Positions 1 to 9,362 of a DNA stretch of 64,000 nt are shown in pieces; position 1 is the first letter of the stretch, and the number at the start of each line of letters is the position of its first letter. Under the pieces are notes generated by a model. It saw only the letters and a program-made list of their open reading frames with translations. It was not told the origin of the DNA and ran no database searches. This DNA comes from Streptomyces rubradiris. GTDB lineage: Bacteria; Actinomycetota; Actinomycetes; Streptomycetales; Streptomycetaceae. A program made the position numbers and the translations under genes. The stretch covers positions 2,356,001-2,420,000 of the forward strand of contig NZ_BNEA01000015.1 of assembly GCF_016860525.1 (NCBI RefSeq), read 5' to 3'.

Positions 1-1766
1 GCGACCTGCTGCCGCTGGCCCCGGACACCCGGATCGCGGTCGTCGGCCCGCTCGCCGACGAGTGCAAGCTCGACTGGTACAGCGGCAGCCTCCTGCGCCG
101 CTCCACCCCGCTGGAGGGCCTCTACGAGCGGTTCGGAGCGCGGCGGGTGGAGTTCGCGGAGGGCGTGGACCGCGTCCGGCTGCGGACGGCGTCCGGCGCG
201 TTCCTGGCGGTGCCGGCGGCGGACGTCCCGGACCGGGCGCGCGGTGCCGAGGGCGCGCTGGACCCGGCGCTGCTGTCCGGGCGCACCGATCTGCCGCCGC
301 TCACCACCGACGCGACCGGCAGCGAGTTCGCGCTGGTCGACTGGGGCGAGGGGGTGCTGACCCTGCGCGCCCCCGACGGCCGCTACCTCTCGGTCGCCGA
401 GGACGGCTTCGTGCGCGCCTCCGCCGACCAGCCCGGCGGCTGGGTCGTACAGGAGACGTTCCGCCTGGAACCACACGCCGGTGGTCACCTCCTCCAGCAC
501 CTCGGTACGGGCCGCCGGGTACGGGTCGCCGCCGACGGCGTGAAGGTTGCCGACGAGGGCGATGTCTTCGAGGTCGTCACGGCCGAGCGTGGCGAGGAGG
601 CCGTGGCCCGGGTGGCGGCCGGGGCGGACGTCGTCGTGGTGGTGGCGGGCAACGACCCGCACATCAACGGCCGGGAGACCGAGGACCGTACGACGCTGCT
701 GCTGCCGGAGCACCAGCGGCGGCTGCTGGACGCGGCCCGCGCCGCCAACCCGCGCACGGTGCTGGCGCTGGTGTCGGCGTACCCGTACGCGGTGGACCCG
801 GCCCGGCTGCCGGCCGTGCTCTGGACGGCGCACGGCGGGCAGGCGGCGGGCACGGCCCTGGCCCGGGTGCTGGCCGGCGACGTCTCCCCGGCCGGCCGGC
901 TGCCCCAGACCTGGTACGCGGCCGACGCCGACCTGCCGGACCTGCTCGACTACGACGTGATCGGCAGCCGCCAGACCTACCTGTACTTCGAGGGCACCCC
1001 GCTCTTCCCCTTCGGCCACGGCCTGTCGTACGCGTCCTTCGCCTACGCCGGCCCGGCCGCCCGCGTGACGGCGGACTCGGTGCTGGTGGAGTGCGCGGTC
1101 ACCAACACCGGGGACCGGACGGCGGACGAGGTGGTCCAGCTCTACGGCCGGGCGGTCCAGCCGTCGGTGCCGCGCCCGCGCCGCGAGCTGCTGGCGCACC
1201 GCAGGATCACGCTCTCCCCCGGCGAGACGGCCGTCGTCTCCTTCGAAGTCCCGCTGAGGGACCTGGAGTTCTGGGACGTCCGGCGGGGCGCGTGGCGGCT
1301 GGAGGAGGGTCCGTACGAGCTGCTGCTGGGCGCGTCCAGCGAGGACGTGCGGCTGCGGACGACCGTGCACCTCGACGGCGAGCCGCCGGCCCCGCGCGCG
1401 GTGCGCGAACACGGCCTGCCGGCCGCGGACTTCGACGAGCAGTCCGGCGCGGCGATCGTGGACCGTACGAAGACGGAGGGTGACGCGGTGACCCCGGCGC
1501 ACGGCACGACGGCCGAACTGGTCTACCAGGACTGCGACTTCGGCACCGGCATACGCGAGGTGTCCGTGCGGGTGGCGGGCGAGGGCACGGTGGAGATCTC
1601 CCTGGACGGCGGCCCGGCGCCGGTGACGCTCACCCTGGACTCTCCCACGGCGGGCCCGTACGCCTACACCACCCTCTCGGCCGGCCTCATCGCCGAGGGC
1701 GTCCACGACGTCCGCCTCGGGCTGCGCGGCCCCGTCCGGCTCGCGCACGTCGGCTTCTCCGGTTGA
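1..1766 (+). CDS. Glycoside hydrolase family 3 (beta-glucosidase-like), 5' end cut off by the window
   Basis: The frame is open from base 3 and encodes 587 residues up to TGA at 1764-1766. It begins with the GH3 C-terminal-domain phrase VVGPLADECKLDWYSG, so the catalytic (alpha/beta)8 domain lies upstream of the window. From about 165 to 590 there is a beta-trefoil/fascin-looking stretch (VRLRTASGAFLAV, VLTLRAPDGRYLSV, RRVRVAADGV) inserted into the C-terminal alpha/beta sandwich, which then resumes (DVVVVVAGNDPHINGRE). A fibronectin III-like domain follows (FPFGHGLSYASFAY ... VTNTGDRTADEVVQLY). The tail, from about 1500, resembles a CBM6-type sugar-binding module. Members hydrolyse terminal beta-glucosides, xylosides or GlcNAc residues; the substrate cannot be told from this fragment. 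No export signal can be judged. A strong hairpin follows the stop. Confidence 0.85.
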   Translation, partial: DLLPLAPDTRIAVVGPLADECKLDWYSGSLLRRSTPLEGLYERFGARRVEFAEGVDRVRLRTASGAFLAVPAADVPDRARGAEGALDPALLSGRTDLPPLTTDATGSEFALVDWGEGVLTLRAPDGRYLSVAEDGFVRASADQPGGWVVQETFRLEPHAGGHLLQHLGTGRRVRVAADGVKVADEGDVFEVVTAERGEEAVARVAAGADVVVVVAGNDPHINGRETEDRTTLLLPEHQRRLLDAARAANPRTVLALVSAYPYAVDPARLPAVLWTAHGGQAAGTALARVLAGDVSPAGRLPQTWYAADADLPDLLDYDVIGSRQTYLYFEGTPLFPFGHGLSYASFAYAGPAARVTADSVLVECAVTNTGDRTADEVVQLYGRAVQPSVPRPRRELLAHRRITLSPGETAVVSFEVPLRDLEFWDVRRGAWRLEEGPYELLLGASSEDVRLRTTVHLDGEPPAPRAVREHGLPAADFDEQSGAAIVDRTKTEGDAVTPAHGTTAELVYQDCDFGTGIREVSVRVAGEGTVEISLDGGPAPVTLTLDSPTAGPYAYTTLSAGLIAEGVHDVRLGLRGPVRLAHVGFSG

Positions 1767-1791
1767 GGGTCCGCAGAAGCCCGGCACCAGG

Positions 1792-1831
1792 AAGGGGCCC
1801 GGCACCGGAAGGCAGCGGCGCCGGGCCCCTT
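1792..1831 (+). terminator. Rho-independent-type hairpin after the GH3 gene
   Basis: A perfect 12-bp stem, AAGGGGCCCGGC (1792-1803) pairing with 1820-1831, with a 16-nt loop. It lies 25 nt after the GH3 stop. There is no T-tract, as is common in Streptomyces. Confidence 0.75.
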
Positions 1832-1902
1832 CGGATCGGCGGTCCGTCACCAGGTTATCTGAAAACGGTTCCCAGTAACCAGAGTCCGGCGCCCGGACAT
1901 GC

Positions 1903-1941
1903 GAACGGCCGCAGCCTCCGCACAGTAGGCTGCGGCCGTTC
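1903..1941 (-). terminator. Terminator hairpin of the convergent aldehyde dehydrogenase gene
   Basis: A perfect 14-bp stem, GAACGGCCGCAGCC (1903-1916) pairing with 1928-1941, with an 11-nt loop. It sits 24 nt beyond the end of the minus-strand ALDH gene. Confidence 0.8.
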
Positions 1942-1965
1942 TGTTCCTGACCTGTCCGTGGCAGG

Positions 1966-3411
1966 TCAGAGCGCGAGACCGGTCAGGACCAGTACGCGCT
2001 CGTAGGTGTAGTCCTCCATCGCGTACCGGACGCCTTCGCGGCCCACGCCGGACTGCTTGGCGCCGCCGTACGGCATCTGGTCGGCGCGGTAGGACGGGAC
2101 GTCGCCGATCACCACACCGCCGACCTCAAGGGTGCGGTGGGCACGGAAGGCGACCTGGAGGTCGTGGGTGAACACGCCCGCCTGGAGGCCGAACTTGGAG
2201 TCGTTGACCGCGGCGAACGCCTCCTCCTCGCCGTCCACCTTGCACACGGTGAGGACGGGGCCGAAGACCTCCTCGCAGGCGATCGTGACGTCCGCCGGCA
2301 CGTCGGCGAGGACGGTCGGCGCGTACGAGGCGCCGTCCCGCTTGCCGCCGGTGAGCAGGCTCGCGCCGGCCGCGACCGCCTCGTCCACCCAGGACTCCAC
2401 GCGCTTGGCGGCGTCCTCGCTGACCAGCGGGCCGACATCGGTCTTGGGGTCGGACGGGTCGCCGGTGACCTGGGCCTCGACGGCGGCGACGATGCGCGGC
2501 AGCAGCCGGTCGTACACCGACGCGTCGGCGATCACCCGCTGCACCGAGATGCAGGACTGGCCGCCCTGGTAGTTGGAGAAGGTCGCGATGCGGGTCGCGG
2601 CCCAGTCCAGGTCGGCGTCGGAGGCGTAGTCGCCGAGGACGACCGCGGCGCCGTTGCCGCCCAGCTCCAGCGTGCAGTGCTTGCGCGGCACCGAGTCCAT
2701 GATCGCGTAGCCGACCTTGTCGGACCCGGTGAAGGAGATGACCGGCAGGCGCTCGTCCTGGACCAGGGCGGGCATGCGGTCGTTCGGGACCGGCAGGATC
2801 GACCAGGAACCGGCCGGCAGCTCGGTCTCGGCGAGCAGGTCACCGAGGATCAGGCCGGACAGCGGGGTGGCCGGGGCCGGCTTCAGGATGATCGGGGCAC
2901 CGGCGGCGATGGCCGGGGCGACCTTGTGGGCGCACAGGTTCAGCGGGAAGTTGAACGGCGCGATGCCGAGCACGACGCCCTTGGGGAAGCGGCGGGTGAG
3001 CCCGAGCCGGCCCTGGCCGCCGGCGTCCGTGTCCAGCCGCTGGGCCTCGCCGCCGTTGAACCGGCGGGCCTCCTCGGCGGCGAACCGGAACACCGAGACC
3101 GCGCGGCCGACCTCGCCCCGCGCCCACTTGATCGGCTTGCCGTTCTCGGCGGAGATCAGCTGGGCGATCTCCTCGGTGCGCTCGGCCAGCCGCTTGCTGA
3201 CGTGGTCCAGGGCGGCGGCGCGGACGTGCGCCGGGGTGGCGGCGAACTCGTCCCGTACGGCGTACGCGGCGGCCACGGCCTCCTCGACCTGGGCCTCGCT
3301 CGGCACGCTGACCGAGCCGACGAGCCGGCCGTCCCACGGGGAGGTGACGTCGAAGCTGTCCTCGCCGGTGACCTGGCGGCCGGCGAGCCAGAAGGCATGG
3401 GTGGAAGTCAT
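1966..3411 (-). CDS. NAD(P)-dependent aldehyde dehydrogenase (possible succinate-semialdehyde step)
   Basis: 481 residues, the full ALDH superfamily length. The nucleotide-binding element is FTGSDKVGY, the general base lies in LELGGNGAAV and the catalytic cysteine in GGQSCISVQRV. The conserved EEVFGPV and the C-terminal PYGGAKQSGVGREG are also present. It oxidises an aldehyde to its acid. The substrate is not readable from sequence, but a PucR-type regulator lies directly upstream on the same strand and gabT is nearby, so succinate semialdehyde or another amine-derived aldehyde is a reasonable guess. Its cysteine-loop sequence differs from that of the two aminobutyraldehyde dehydrogenases further right (GQDCTAATR), so it is not a recent duplicate of them. 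Confidence 0.85.
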   Translation of the reverse strand: MTSTHAFWLAGRQVTGEDSFDVTSPWDGRLVGSVSVPSEAQVEEAVAAAYAVRDEFAATPAHVRAAALDHVSKRLAERTEEIAQLISAENGKPIKWARGEVGRAVSVFRFAAEEARRFNGGEAQRLDTDAGGQGRLGLTRRFPKGVVLGIAPFNFPLNLCAHKVAPAIAAGAPIILKPAPATPLSGLILGDLLAETELPAGSWSILPVPNDRMPALVQDERLPVISFTGSDKVGYAIMDSVPRKHCTLELGGNGAAVVLGDYASDADLDWAATRIATFSNYQGGQSCISVQRVIADASVYDRLLPRIVAAVEAQVTGDPSDPKTDVGPLVSEDAAKRVESWVDEAVAAGASLLTGGKRDGASYAPTVLADVPADVTIACEEVFGPVLTVCKVDGEEEAFAAVNDSKFGLQAGVFTHDLQVAFRAHRTLEVGGVVIGDVPSYRADQMPYGGAKQSGVGREGVRYAMEDYTYERVLVLTGLAL

Positions 3412-3623
3412 GTACGAGTCCCGGCCCTTCCGCGTTGGGGGTGTGCTTGGCTTGCGAGGTCCACGGTAGGGCGGGGGCGGCCGGGGGTCGTTTGTCCGAG
3501 TCGTAGCAGTCGGTTCGGGGGGTACGCCGGTTTGGCGAGGTCAGCAGCCGATCGGCGCCGGGGCGGCGGCCGGAAGGACAGGCACCGGTGCGGTGACGGC
3601 AGCCGGAGGGACGAGGCCCCCGG

Positions 3624-5201
3624 TCACTCCGTCGTCGTCGCCTTCAGCGCCAGCCACAGCTCCATGCGGACGTCGGGATCGTCCAGGCTGCGCCCGAGGA
3701 TCTCCTCGACCCGCCGCATCCGGTACCGCAGGGTGTGCCGGTGCACCCCCAGGTCGGCCGCGGCGGCGTCCCACTGCCCGTGCCGGGACAGCCACGCCCG
3801 CAGCGACGCGACCAGGTCCCCCCGCCCGGTGGCGTCGTGCTCGTGCAGCGCCCGCAACAGCCCGTCGGCGAACGCCTTCACCGCGTCGTCGGCCAGCAGC
3901 GGCAGCACCGACCCGGCCGCCAGCTGCTCGTGCTCCACGAACACCCGGCCCCGCCGCCGCGCCACCGACAGCGCCTGTTCGGCCTGCTTGTACGCCGCCG
4001 ACGCCGCGGTGGGCCCGGTGGGCGCGGACAGGCCCACGACCAGGCCGTCCTCGTCCCCCCGCCCCTGCTCGGGCCGCGCCCGCTCGGCCTCGCGCGCGGC
4101 GGCGCAGGCGGAGCACGCGGCCACCGCCGCGCCCCCGTCGGCGGCCAGCACCACCAGCCGCTCCCCCTCGGGCACCACCAGCACGGCCTCCCCGGCCCGG
4201 GCCGCGGCGGACTCCACGGTCTCCGCCAGCTCACCGAGGTGTTCGCCGGCCGGACCGGACGCGGACTCGGCGACGATCATCCGGAACGGGGCGTCCAGCA
4301 GCGCGCCGTACAGGTCGCCGGCGACGGCCCGGGCGTGGTCCGGTTCCCCGGCGAGCAGCATGCGCAGCACCGCCGTGCCCACGCGCTGCTCGGCCGCGTG
4401 CAGGGAGCGGGAGCGCTCGGTGGTGAGGGTGAGCAGGGCGATGGCGGAGTGCACGGCGTACCGTTCGGCGGTGCCGAGGGCGGCGGCGGTGCCGACGGCG
4501 AGCGCGGCGCGGGGGCGGCGGCCGGTGCCGAGGCTGTGCAGCTCCACCCGGTCCTCGTGGTCCGGTCCGCCGACCACCGAGGAGGCGGGGGCGGGGCGTT
4601 CGCGCAGCCGCTCCACCTCGGCGGTGAGCCGGGCGGCGCGGCGGCCGGCCCAGTCCGGGGCGGCGGCGACGACGGCGCCCGAGGCGTCGTAGAGCGCCGC
4701 CCAGCCGTCGACCTGGGCGGCGAGCGCGCCGAGGACGCCCTCGGGGCCGGCGCCGAGGGCCTGCTTGGTCAGCTCCCGCTGGGCGGCGAAACCGGCCGTG
4801 ACGGCGCGGTACTGGTCGGCGGCGATGGCCGCGGAGACGGCCTTGCTGATGGCGAGGAACGGGGTGCGGCGGGGCACCTCCAGCAGCGGCAGGCCCTCCT
4901 GCGCGCAGGCCTCGACGAGGGGCTCGGGCGTCTCGTCGTAGTTCACGCCGACGGCGAACCCGAGCCCGACGACACCGGCGCCGACCAGCCGGCGCACGTA
5001 GCGCCGCATGGCCTCCCGGTCCTCCGCGTCCAGCTTGAGCGCGGTGATCAGCAGCAGCTCGCCGCCCTCCATGTAGGGCACGGGGTCGGCCAGCTCGCTG
5101 ACGTGCGCCCAGCGGACGGGCACGTCGAGGTGGTCCTCGCCCGCGCGCACGGTCAGCTTCAGCGCGGAGTGGTTGACGAGCGAGGCGAGAGTCGGGGGCA
5201 T
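3624..5201 (-). CDS. PucR-family transcriptional regulator
   Basis: 525 residues. The N-terminus (about 8-125) is a PucR sensor domain (VRWAHVSELADPVPYMEGGELLLITALKL). The middle is a GGDEF-like PucR/CdaR region. The C-terminus (about 465-520) is the CdaR-type helix-turn-helix (WDAAAADLGVHRHTLRYRMRRVEEILG). Such proteins are usually activators of purine, amine or amino-acid catabolic genes that respond to the pathway substrate. It lies upstream of and co-directional with the aldehyde dehydrogenase (212-nt gap), and gabT is about 2.8 kb away, which fits control of GABA or amine degradation. ATG start with GAAGG four bases upstream. An 8-bp inverted repeat (CGGTGAGG 5212-5219, CCTCACCG 5270-5277) flanks its promoter region and could be an autoregulatory site. 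Confidence 0.85.
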   Translation of the reverse strand: MPPTLASLVNHSALKLTVRAGEDHLDVPVRWAHVSELADPVPYMEGGELLLITALKLDAEDREAMRRYVRRLVGAGVVGLGFAVGVNYDETPEPLVEACAQEGLPLLEVPRRTPFLAISKAVSAAIAADQYRAVTAGFAAQRELTKQALGAGPEGVLGALAAQVDGWAALYDASGAVVAAAPDWAGRRAARLTAEVERLRERPAPASSVVGGPDHEDRVELHSLGTGRRPRAALAVGTAAALGTAERYAVHSAIALLTLTTERSRSLHAAEQRVGTAVLRMLLAGEPDHARAVAGDLYGALLDAPFRMIVAESASGPAGEHLGELAETVESAAARAGEAVLVVPEGERLVVLAADGGAAVAACSACAAAREAERARPEQGRGDEDGLVVGLSAPTGPTAASAAYKQAEQALSVARRRGRVFVEHEQLAAGSVLPLLADDAVKAFADGLLRALHEHDATGRGDLVASLRAWLSRHGQWDAAAADLGVHRHTLRYRMRRVEEILGRSLDDPDVRMELWLALKATTTE

Positions 5202-5286
5202 GGGGCCTTCACGGTGAGGGAGCCGGTGATCTTTTGGCCGCGGCGTATGAACGGCCCACCCCGATTCTGCCTCACCGTACGACCGC

Positions 5287-7785
5287 TCACCCCCGCAGAT
5301 CGACCAGCAACGGCGGCGCGTGCTCGCCCCGCACGGTGGTCAACGACAACACCGCGTGCCCCGGCGGCACCCCATGAGCCAACTCGGACGCGGACCACCG
5401 CTCACGCTCCACCTGGCGGACGGTGACGGCCTCCGTCGTCACCGCCTTACCGGTCACCAGCTTGCGCAGGGCATGGATCGCGCGGGTCATGGGCTGGTCC
5501 GCGAAGACGGTGTGCTGGGCCACATCACGCGTCTCCACCCACTGGGTGCCCCAGGCTTCCGCGAACCGGCTGCCGTCCCAGGTGGTGACTCCGGAGAAGG
5601 CCATGCGGCAGCCCACGGCCGCGTACAGCGGTCCGTGCAGCGCCTCGGGCACGTCCCCGACGGTACGCAGGGCGAGCACTACGCCGGCGTTGCGCGAGCG
5701 CAGCCGCTGGATGCGGCGGACCGACTCGGCCGTCACGGCACCGGTCGCGTCGTCCAGCACCAGACAGGCGAAGTGAGGCCGTTCACCCGCCGACGCAACG
5801 GCGCCGAACTGCGCCAGCAGCAACCGCGTGATCAGCCGACAGGCTTCGTCGTATCCACGGTCGGGCAGGTCGATCCGTACCCGCAGCGGATGGTGGGCGA
5901 CGGCACGGAGCGAGAACGGCCGGGCTTCCCCCTGGTCGGCGCCGAAGAATCCGGCGAACGCCGGCCGGTCCAGCAGGGCCAGGCGGTCGGCCAGAACCGG
6001 GCCGGGATCGCCGGCACTGCCGAACTGCCGGGCGCGGGCGTCGAGCTCGCGGCGCATCGTGGCGTGCTCGTCCCCCGCGAGCGCAGCGCGCAGCGGGGTC
6101 AGGGCCGACGGATCTCCTTCCAGCAGCTCCCGGAGTTGCGGCAGCGTCGGGAAGCGCCCGTACGCCGCCCGGTAGGGGCCGAGGAGCTGGGCCAGGGCGG
6201 TGACGGAGCGTTGCCCACTGACCACGTCCAGGTCGCCGGCCAGCCCCTCCGCCAGGAAGGCCGCCGCCTCGTCCGGGTCGTCGGAGTCCGCGTAGGGATC
6301 CAGGTCGTACACGGATGCCGGGTCTCCGATGCGTACGACGACGTCGTAGGCGGAATCGGGACCAAGCGGCGTGCCGGCCGCACAAACGGCGACGACCGAG
6401 CACTGCCCGGCGAGGGCCTGCAGGCCGAGCGACTCCACGACGGGCCGGGTCAGATGACGGGTCTTACCGGAGCCGGAGGGTCCCACGGCCAGCAGCGAGG
6501 TGCCGAGAGTGTCGGGTCCGAGCGCGGCTCCGGCTCCCCCGTAGGCGCTGGGGGCACGTTCTCCGGCGGCCCACTGCCCGATGCGGACCTGGCCGGTCAG
6601 CAGGTCGTGGCGGGCGGACCGGCCCGGCAGGTCGCGGGCACCGGAGGGATGAGTCCAGGCGGCGGCGCCGTCGCGGAGCACTGTTTCGGTGAAGGAGGAG
6701 AGTCGCGCGCGGGCCCGGGCCGCGGTCCACATCTGGCCGATCCTCGCGCAGTCCACGTCGTTCATCCGGCCGGCGTGCACCTCTGCGGTGAGCACGTCCG
6801 CGGCCTGGTGCTGACCGGCTTCCCGCAGCTCGGGCCAGTGGGACGGCCGCCGGTCGACGCGGGGCTCGGCAACCTGGGCATCCTTGGCCCGGGCGCGGGC
6901 GGCGATCACCCGCCGGGCGAAGGTCCACCAGCCGCCGATCCGGGCGAACGGCCACAGCACCAGCAGAGTGATGAGCGCGTACAGCGCGTCCGTGAACAGC
7001 ACCGACGCGAACACCTTGTAGTCACCGGTGATCAGGACGATGAGGGAGAACAGCGGGTCCTGAACGGGCAGCGGGTCCCAGCCGAGGCCGAAGGCGCCGG
7101 GGAAGACGAAGGCCAGCGCGATGAGCGCGCCCAAGGCCGCGATCAAAGCGCGCGCGGGCTGAGGACGGCGGGTGACGACGTGCCGGATGACGTCGGACCA
7201 GCTGCCCAGGCGCGCCATGGCGAAGACGATGAGGGCGAAGGCCACACCGTCGGCGACCGTGACGGCCTCGACTCCCTGGTAGCTCTTCGGTGACGTGGTC
7301 CCTGCCCACCACCAGTCGTCCGGGGTGAGGAGCTTCAGGACGGCCCACTGGTAGGGGATGCTGCCGTGCCGCCACAGTGACCACAGGAAGAGGCCGGCCG
7401 CCAAGGGGACGAAGAAGCCGACGATGGTGACGGGGGCCAGGCGCTGCTCCTGGCTCGTGGCCTTGGGCCGCCGGTAGCCGTAACGCCAGACGCCGGGCCC
7501 GACCGCGGGGCGCGGCTCGTCGAGCCAGTCGGCGACGGGTGAGCGGGGTGGCGCGGCGGGCGGGGCGTAGGGGGGAGGGCTGTCCGCCCCGGGCACGTGC
7601 GGAGCCCGCATCGGCCGTGGCGGCACAGCGGAGCCCCGGTACGACGACGGCGTGCCCAGCGGTGCCCCAGCCACCCCCCTGGGCCCCGGAGGGCGCGGTG
7701 CCGGTGTCGCAGGCGTTTCCGGTGCGTCCCGTGTGCCGTCGGTGTCCATCGACCCTGCCCCCTGACCAGCCGTTCCGTCCGCCAT
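5287..7785 (-). CDS. Membrane-anchored VirD4/TraG-like ATPase
   Basis: 832 residues. Residues 1-100 are Pro/Ala-rich and probably disordered. Several hydrophobic segments follow (about 118-138, 176-193, 212-233, 244-281). A cytoplasmic ATPase domain has Walker A GPSGSGKT at 435-442 and a Walker B-like LVLDDATGA. The arrangement of N-terminal membrane helices followed by a P-loop domain that starts with a nucleotide-loop 'LLAVGPSGSGKT' and continues with a long helical insert is that of type IV coupling ATPases (VirD4/TraG/TcpA), which move DNA or protein across membranes. No relaxase, other T4SS subunit or integrase gene is nearby, so its cargo is unknown. It is divergent from gabT (242 nt). 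ATG at 7785 is the longest start; Met13 is an alternative. Confidence 0.7.
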   Translation of the reverse strand: MADGTAGQGAGSMDTDGTRDAPETPATPAPRPPGPRGVAGAPLGTPSSYRGSAVPPRPMRAPHVPGADSPPPYAPPAAPPRSPVADWLDEPRPAVGPGVWRYGYRRPKATSQEQRLAPVTIVGFFVPLAAGLFLWSLWRHGSIPYQWAVLKLLTPDDWWWAGTTSPKSYQGVEAVTVADGVAFALIVFAMARLGSWSDVIRHVVTRRPQPARALIAALGALIALAFVFPGAFGLGWDPLPVQDPLFSLIVLITGDYKVFASVLFTDALYALITLLVLWPFARIGGWWTFARRVIAARARAKDAQVAEPRVDRRPSHWPELREAGQHQAADVLTAEVHAGRMNDVDCARIGQMWTAARARARLSSFTETVLRDGAAAWTHPSGARDLPGRSARHDLLTGQVRIGQWAAGERAPSAYGGAGAALGPDTLGTSLLAVGPSGSGKTRHLTRPVVESLGLQALAGQCSVVAVCAAGTPLGPDSAYDVVVRIGDPASVYDLDPYADSDDPDEAAAFLAEGLAGDLDVVSGQRSVTALAQLLGPYRAAYGRFPTLPQLRELLEGDPSALTPLRAALAGDEHATMRRELDARARQFGSAGDPGPVLADRLALLDRPAFAGFFGADQGEARPFSLRAVAHHPLRVRIDLPDRGYDEACRLITRLLLAQFGAVASAGERPHFACLVLDDATGAVTAESVRRIQRLRSRNAGVVLALRTVGDVPEALHGPLYAAVGCRMAFSGVTTWDGSRFAEAWGTQWVETRDVAQHTVFADQPMTRAIHALRKLVTGKAVTTEAVTVRQVERERWSASELAHGVPPGHAVLSLTTVRGEHAPPLLVDLRG

Positions 7786-8027
7786 CAGCGAGCCAATCTA
7801 ACGCCCCGGCAAGGGGAGTTCACCGCTTACGCGGCCGAAGCGGGCCACAGCCGTCCGGGCGGGCTATGTCCACCGCGGACAAGGGGACGCGCCGACAACG
7901 CCCACATGGAGCATGCCCACCCCCCGGAACCGGTCTTAGCCTGCGAGAAAAGAAGGTATGCGTCCGAAAACGCACCGCCCGGAACCGCCCGGGACCGCCC
8001 GGTACGCAAGATCATCAGGGAGCCCCC

Positions 8028-9362
8028 ATGACCGCACTTCCGCAGGAGCGCCGCGTCGTCACCGCCATCCCCGGCCCGAAGTCGCAGGAGCTTCAGGCCC
8101 GCCGTACCGCCGTGGTCGCCCAGGGTGTGGGTTCCACGCTGCCGGTCTTCGTCACCCGCGCCGGCGGCGGTGTCATCGAGGACGTGGACGGCAACAGCCT
8201 CATCGACTTCGGCTCCGGTATCGCCGTGACCTCGGTCGGCGCCTCCGCCGAGGCCGTGGTGCGCCGCGCGAGCGCCCAGCTCGCCGACTTCACCCACACC
8301 TGTTTCATGGTCACCCCGTACGAGGGCTACGTGGCGGTCGCGGAGGCCCTCGCCGAGCTGACCCCGGGCGACCACGCCAAGAAGTCCGCGCTGTTCAACT
8401 CCGGCGCCGAGGCCGTCGAGAACGCCGTCAAGATCGCGCGTGCCTACACCAAGCGGCAGGCCGTCGTCGTGTTCGACCACGGTTACCACGGCCGGACCAA
8501 CCTGACCATGGCGCTGACCGCGAAGAACATGCCGTACAAGCACGGGTTCGGGCCGTTCGCGCCCGAGGTGTACCGCGTGCCCGTCGCTTACGGCTACCGC
8601 TGGCCGACCGGCCCGGAGAACGCCGGTCCGGAGGCCGCCAAGCAGGCCATCGAGCAGATCACCAAGCAGGTCGGTCCGGACAACGTCGCCGCGATCATCA
8701 TCGAGCCGGTGCTGGGCGAGGGCGGCTTCATCGAGCCCGCCAAGGGCTTCCTGCCCGCGATCCGCCAGTTCGCCGCCGACAACGGCATCGTCTTCGTCGC
8801 CGACGAGATCCAGAGCGGTTTCTGCCGGACCGGTCAGTGGTTCGCGTGCGAGGACGAGGGCATCGTCCCGGACCTGATCACGACCGCCAAGGGCATCGCC
8901 GGCGGTCTGCCGCTCGCCGCCGTGACCGGGCGCGCGGAGATCATGGACGCCGCGCACGCCGGTGGCCTCGGCGGCACCTACGGCGGCAACCCCGTCGCCT
9001 GCGCCGGTGCGCTCGGTGCCATCGAGACGATGAAGGAGCTGGACCTCAACGGCAAGGCCAAGCGCATCGAGGAGATCATGAAGGGTCGCCTCACCGCCAT
9101 GGCCGAGAAGTTCGACATCATCGGTGACGTGCGCGGGCGCGGCGCGATGATCGCCATCGAGCTGGTCAAGGACCGGACCACCAAGGAGCCGAACCCGGAG
9201 GCCACCGCCGCGCTCGCCAAGGCCTGCCACGCCGAGGGCCTGCTGGTCCTGACCTGTGGCACCTACGGCAACGTGCTCCGTTTCCTGCCCCCGCTGGTCA
9301 TCGGCGAGGACCTGCTGAACGAGGGTCTCGACATCATCGAGCAGGGCTTCGCGCGCATCTGA
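8028..9362 (+). CDS. gabT: 4-aminobutyrate aminotransferase
   Basis: 444 residues; ATG with AGGGAG five bases upstream. Class III PLP aminotransferase with LFNSGAEAVENAVKIAR (about 122-138), HGYHGRT, IIIEPVLGEGG (about 223-233), ADEIQSGF with the PLP-ring Asp259, and the Schiff-base lysine K288 in TTAKGIAGGLP. GabT moves the amino group of GABA to 2-oxoglutarate, giving succinate semialdehyde and glutamate. Here it would drain GABA made by the polyamine genes further right, and the ALDH at 1966-3411 could take the semialdehyde on to succinate. A possible -10 (TAGCCT, 7937-7942) lies upstream, and the leader holds a CGGACAA element also seen upstream of that ALDH. Confidence 0.93.
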   Translation: MTALPQERRVVTAIPGPKSQELQARRTAVVAQGVGSTLPVFVTRAGGGVIEDVDGNSLIDFGSGIAVTSVGASAEAVVRRASAQLADFTHTCFMVTPYEGYVAVAEALAELTPGDHAKKSALFNSGAEAVENAVKIARAYTKRQAVVVFDHGYHGRTNLTMALTAKNMPYKHGFGPFAPEVYRVPVAYGYRWPTGPENAGPEAAKQAIEQITKQVGPDNVAAIIIEPVLGEGGFIEPAKGFLPAIRQFAADNGIVFVADEIQSGFCRTGQWFACEDEGIVPDLITTAKGIAGGLPLAAVTGRAEIMDAAHAGGLGGTYGGNPVACAGALGAIETMKELDLNGKAKRIEEIMKGRLTAMAEKFDIIGDVRGRGAMIAIELVKDRTTKEPNPEATAALAKACHAEGLLVLTCGTYGNVLRFLPPLVIGEDLLNEGLDIIEQGFARI

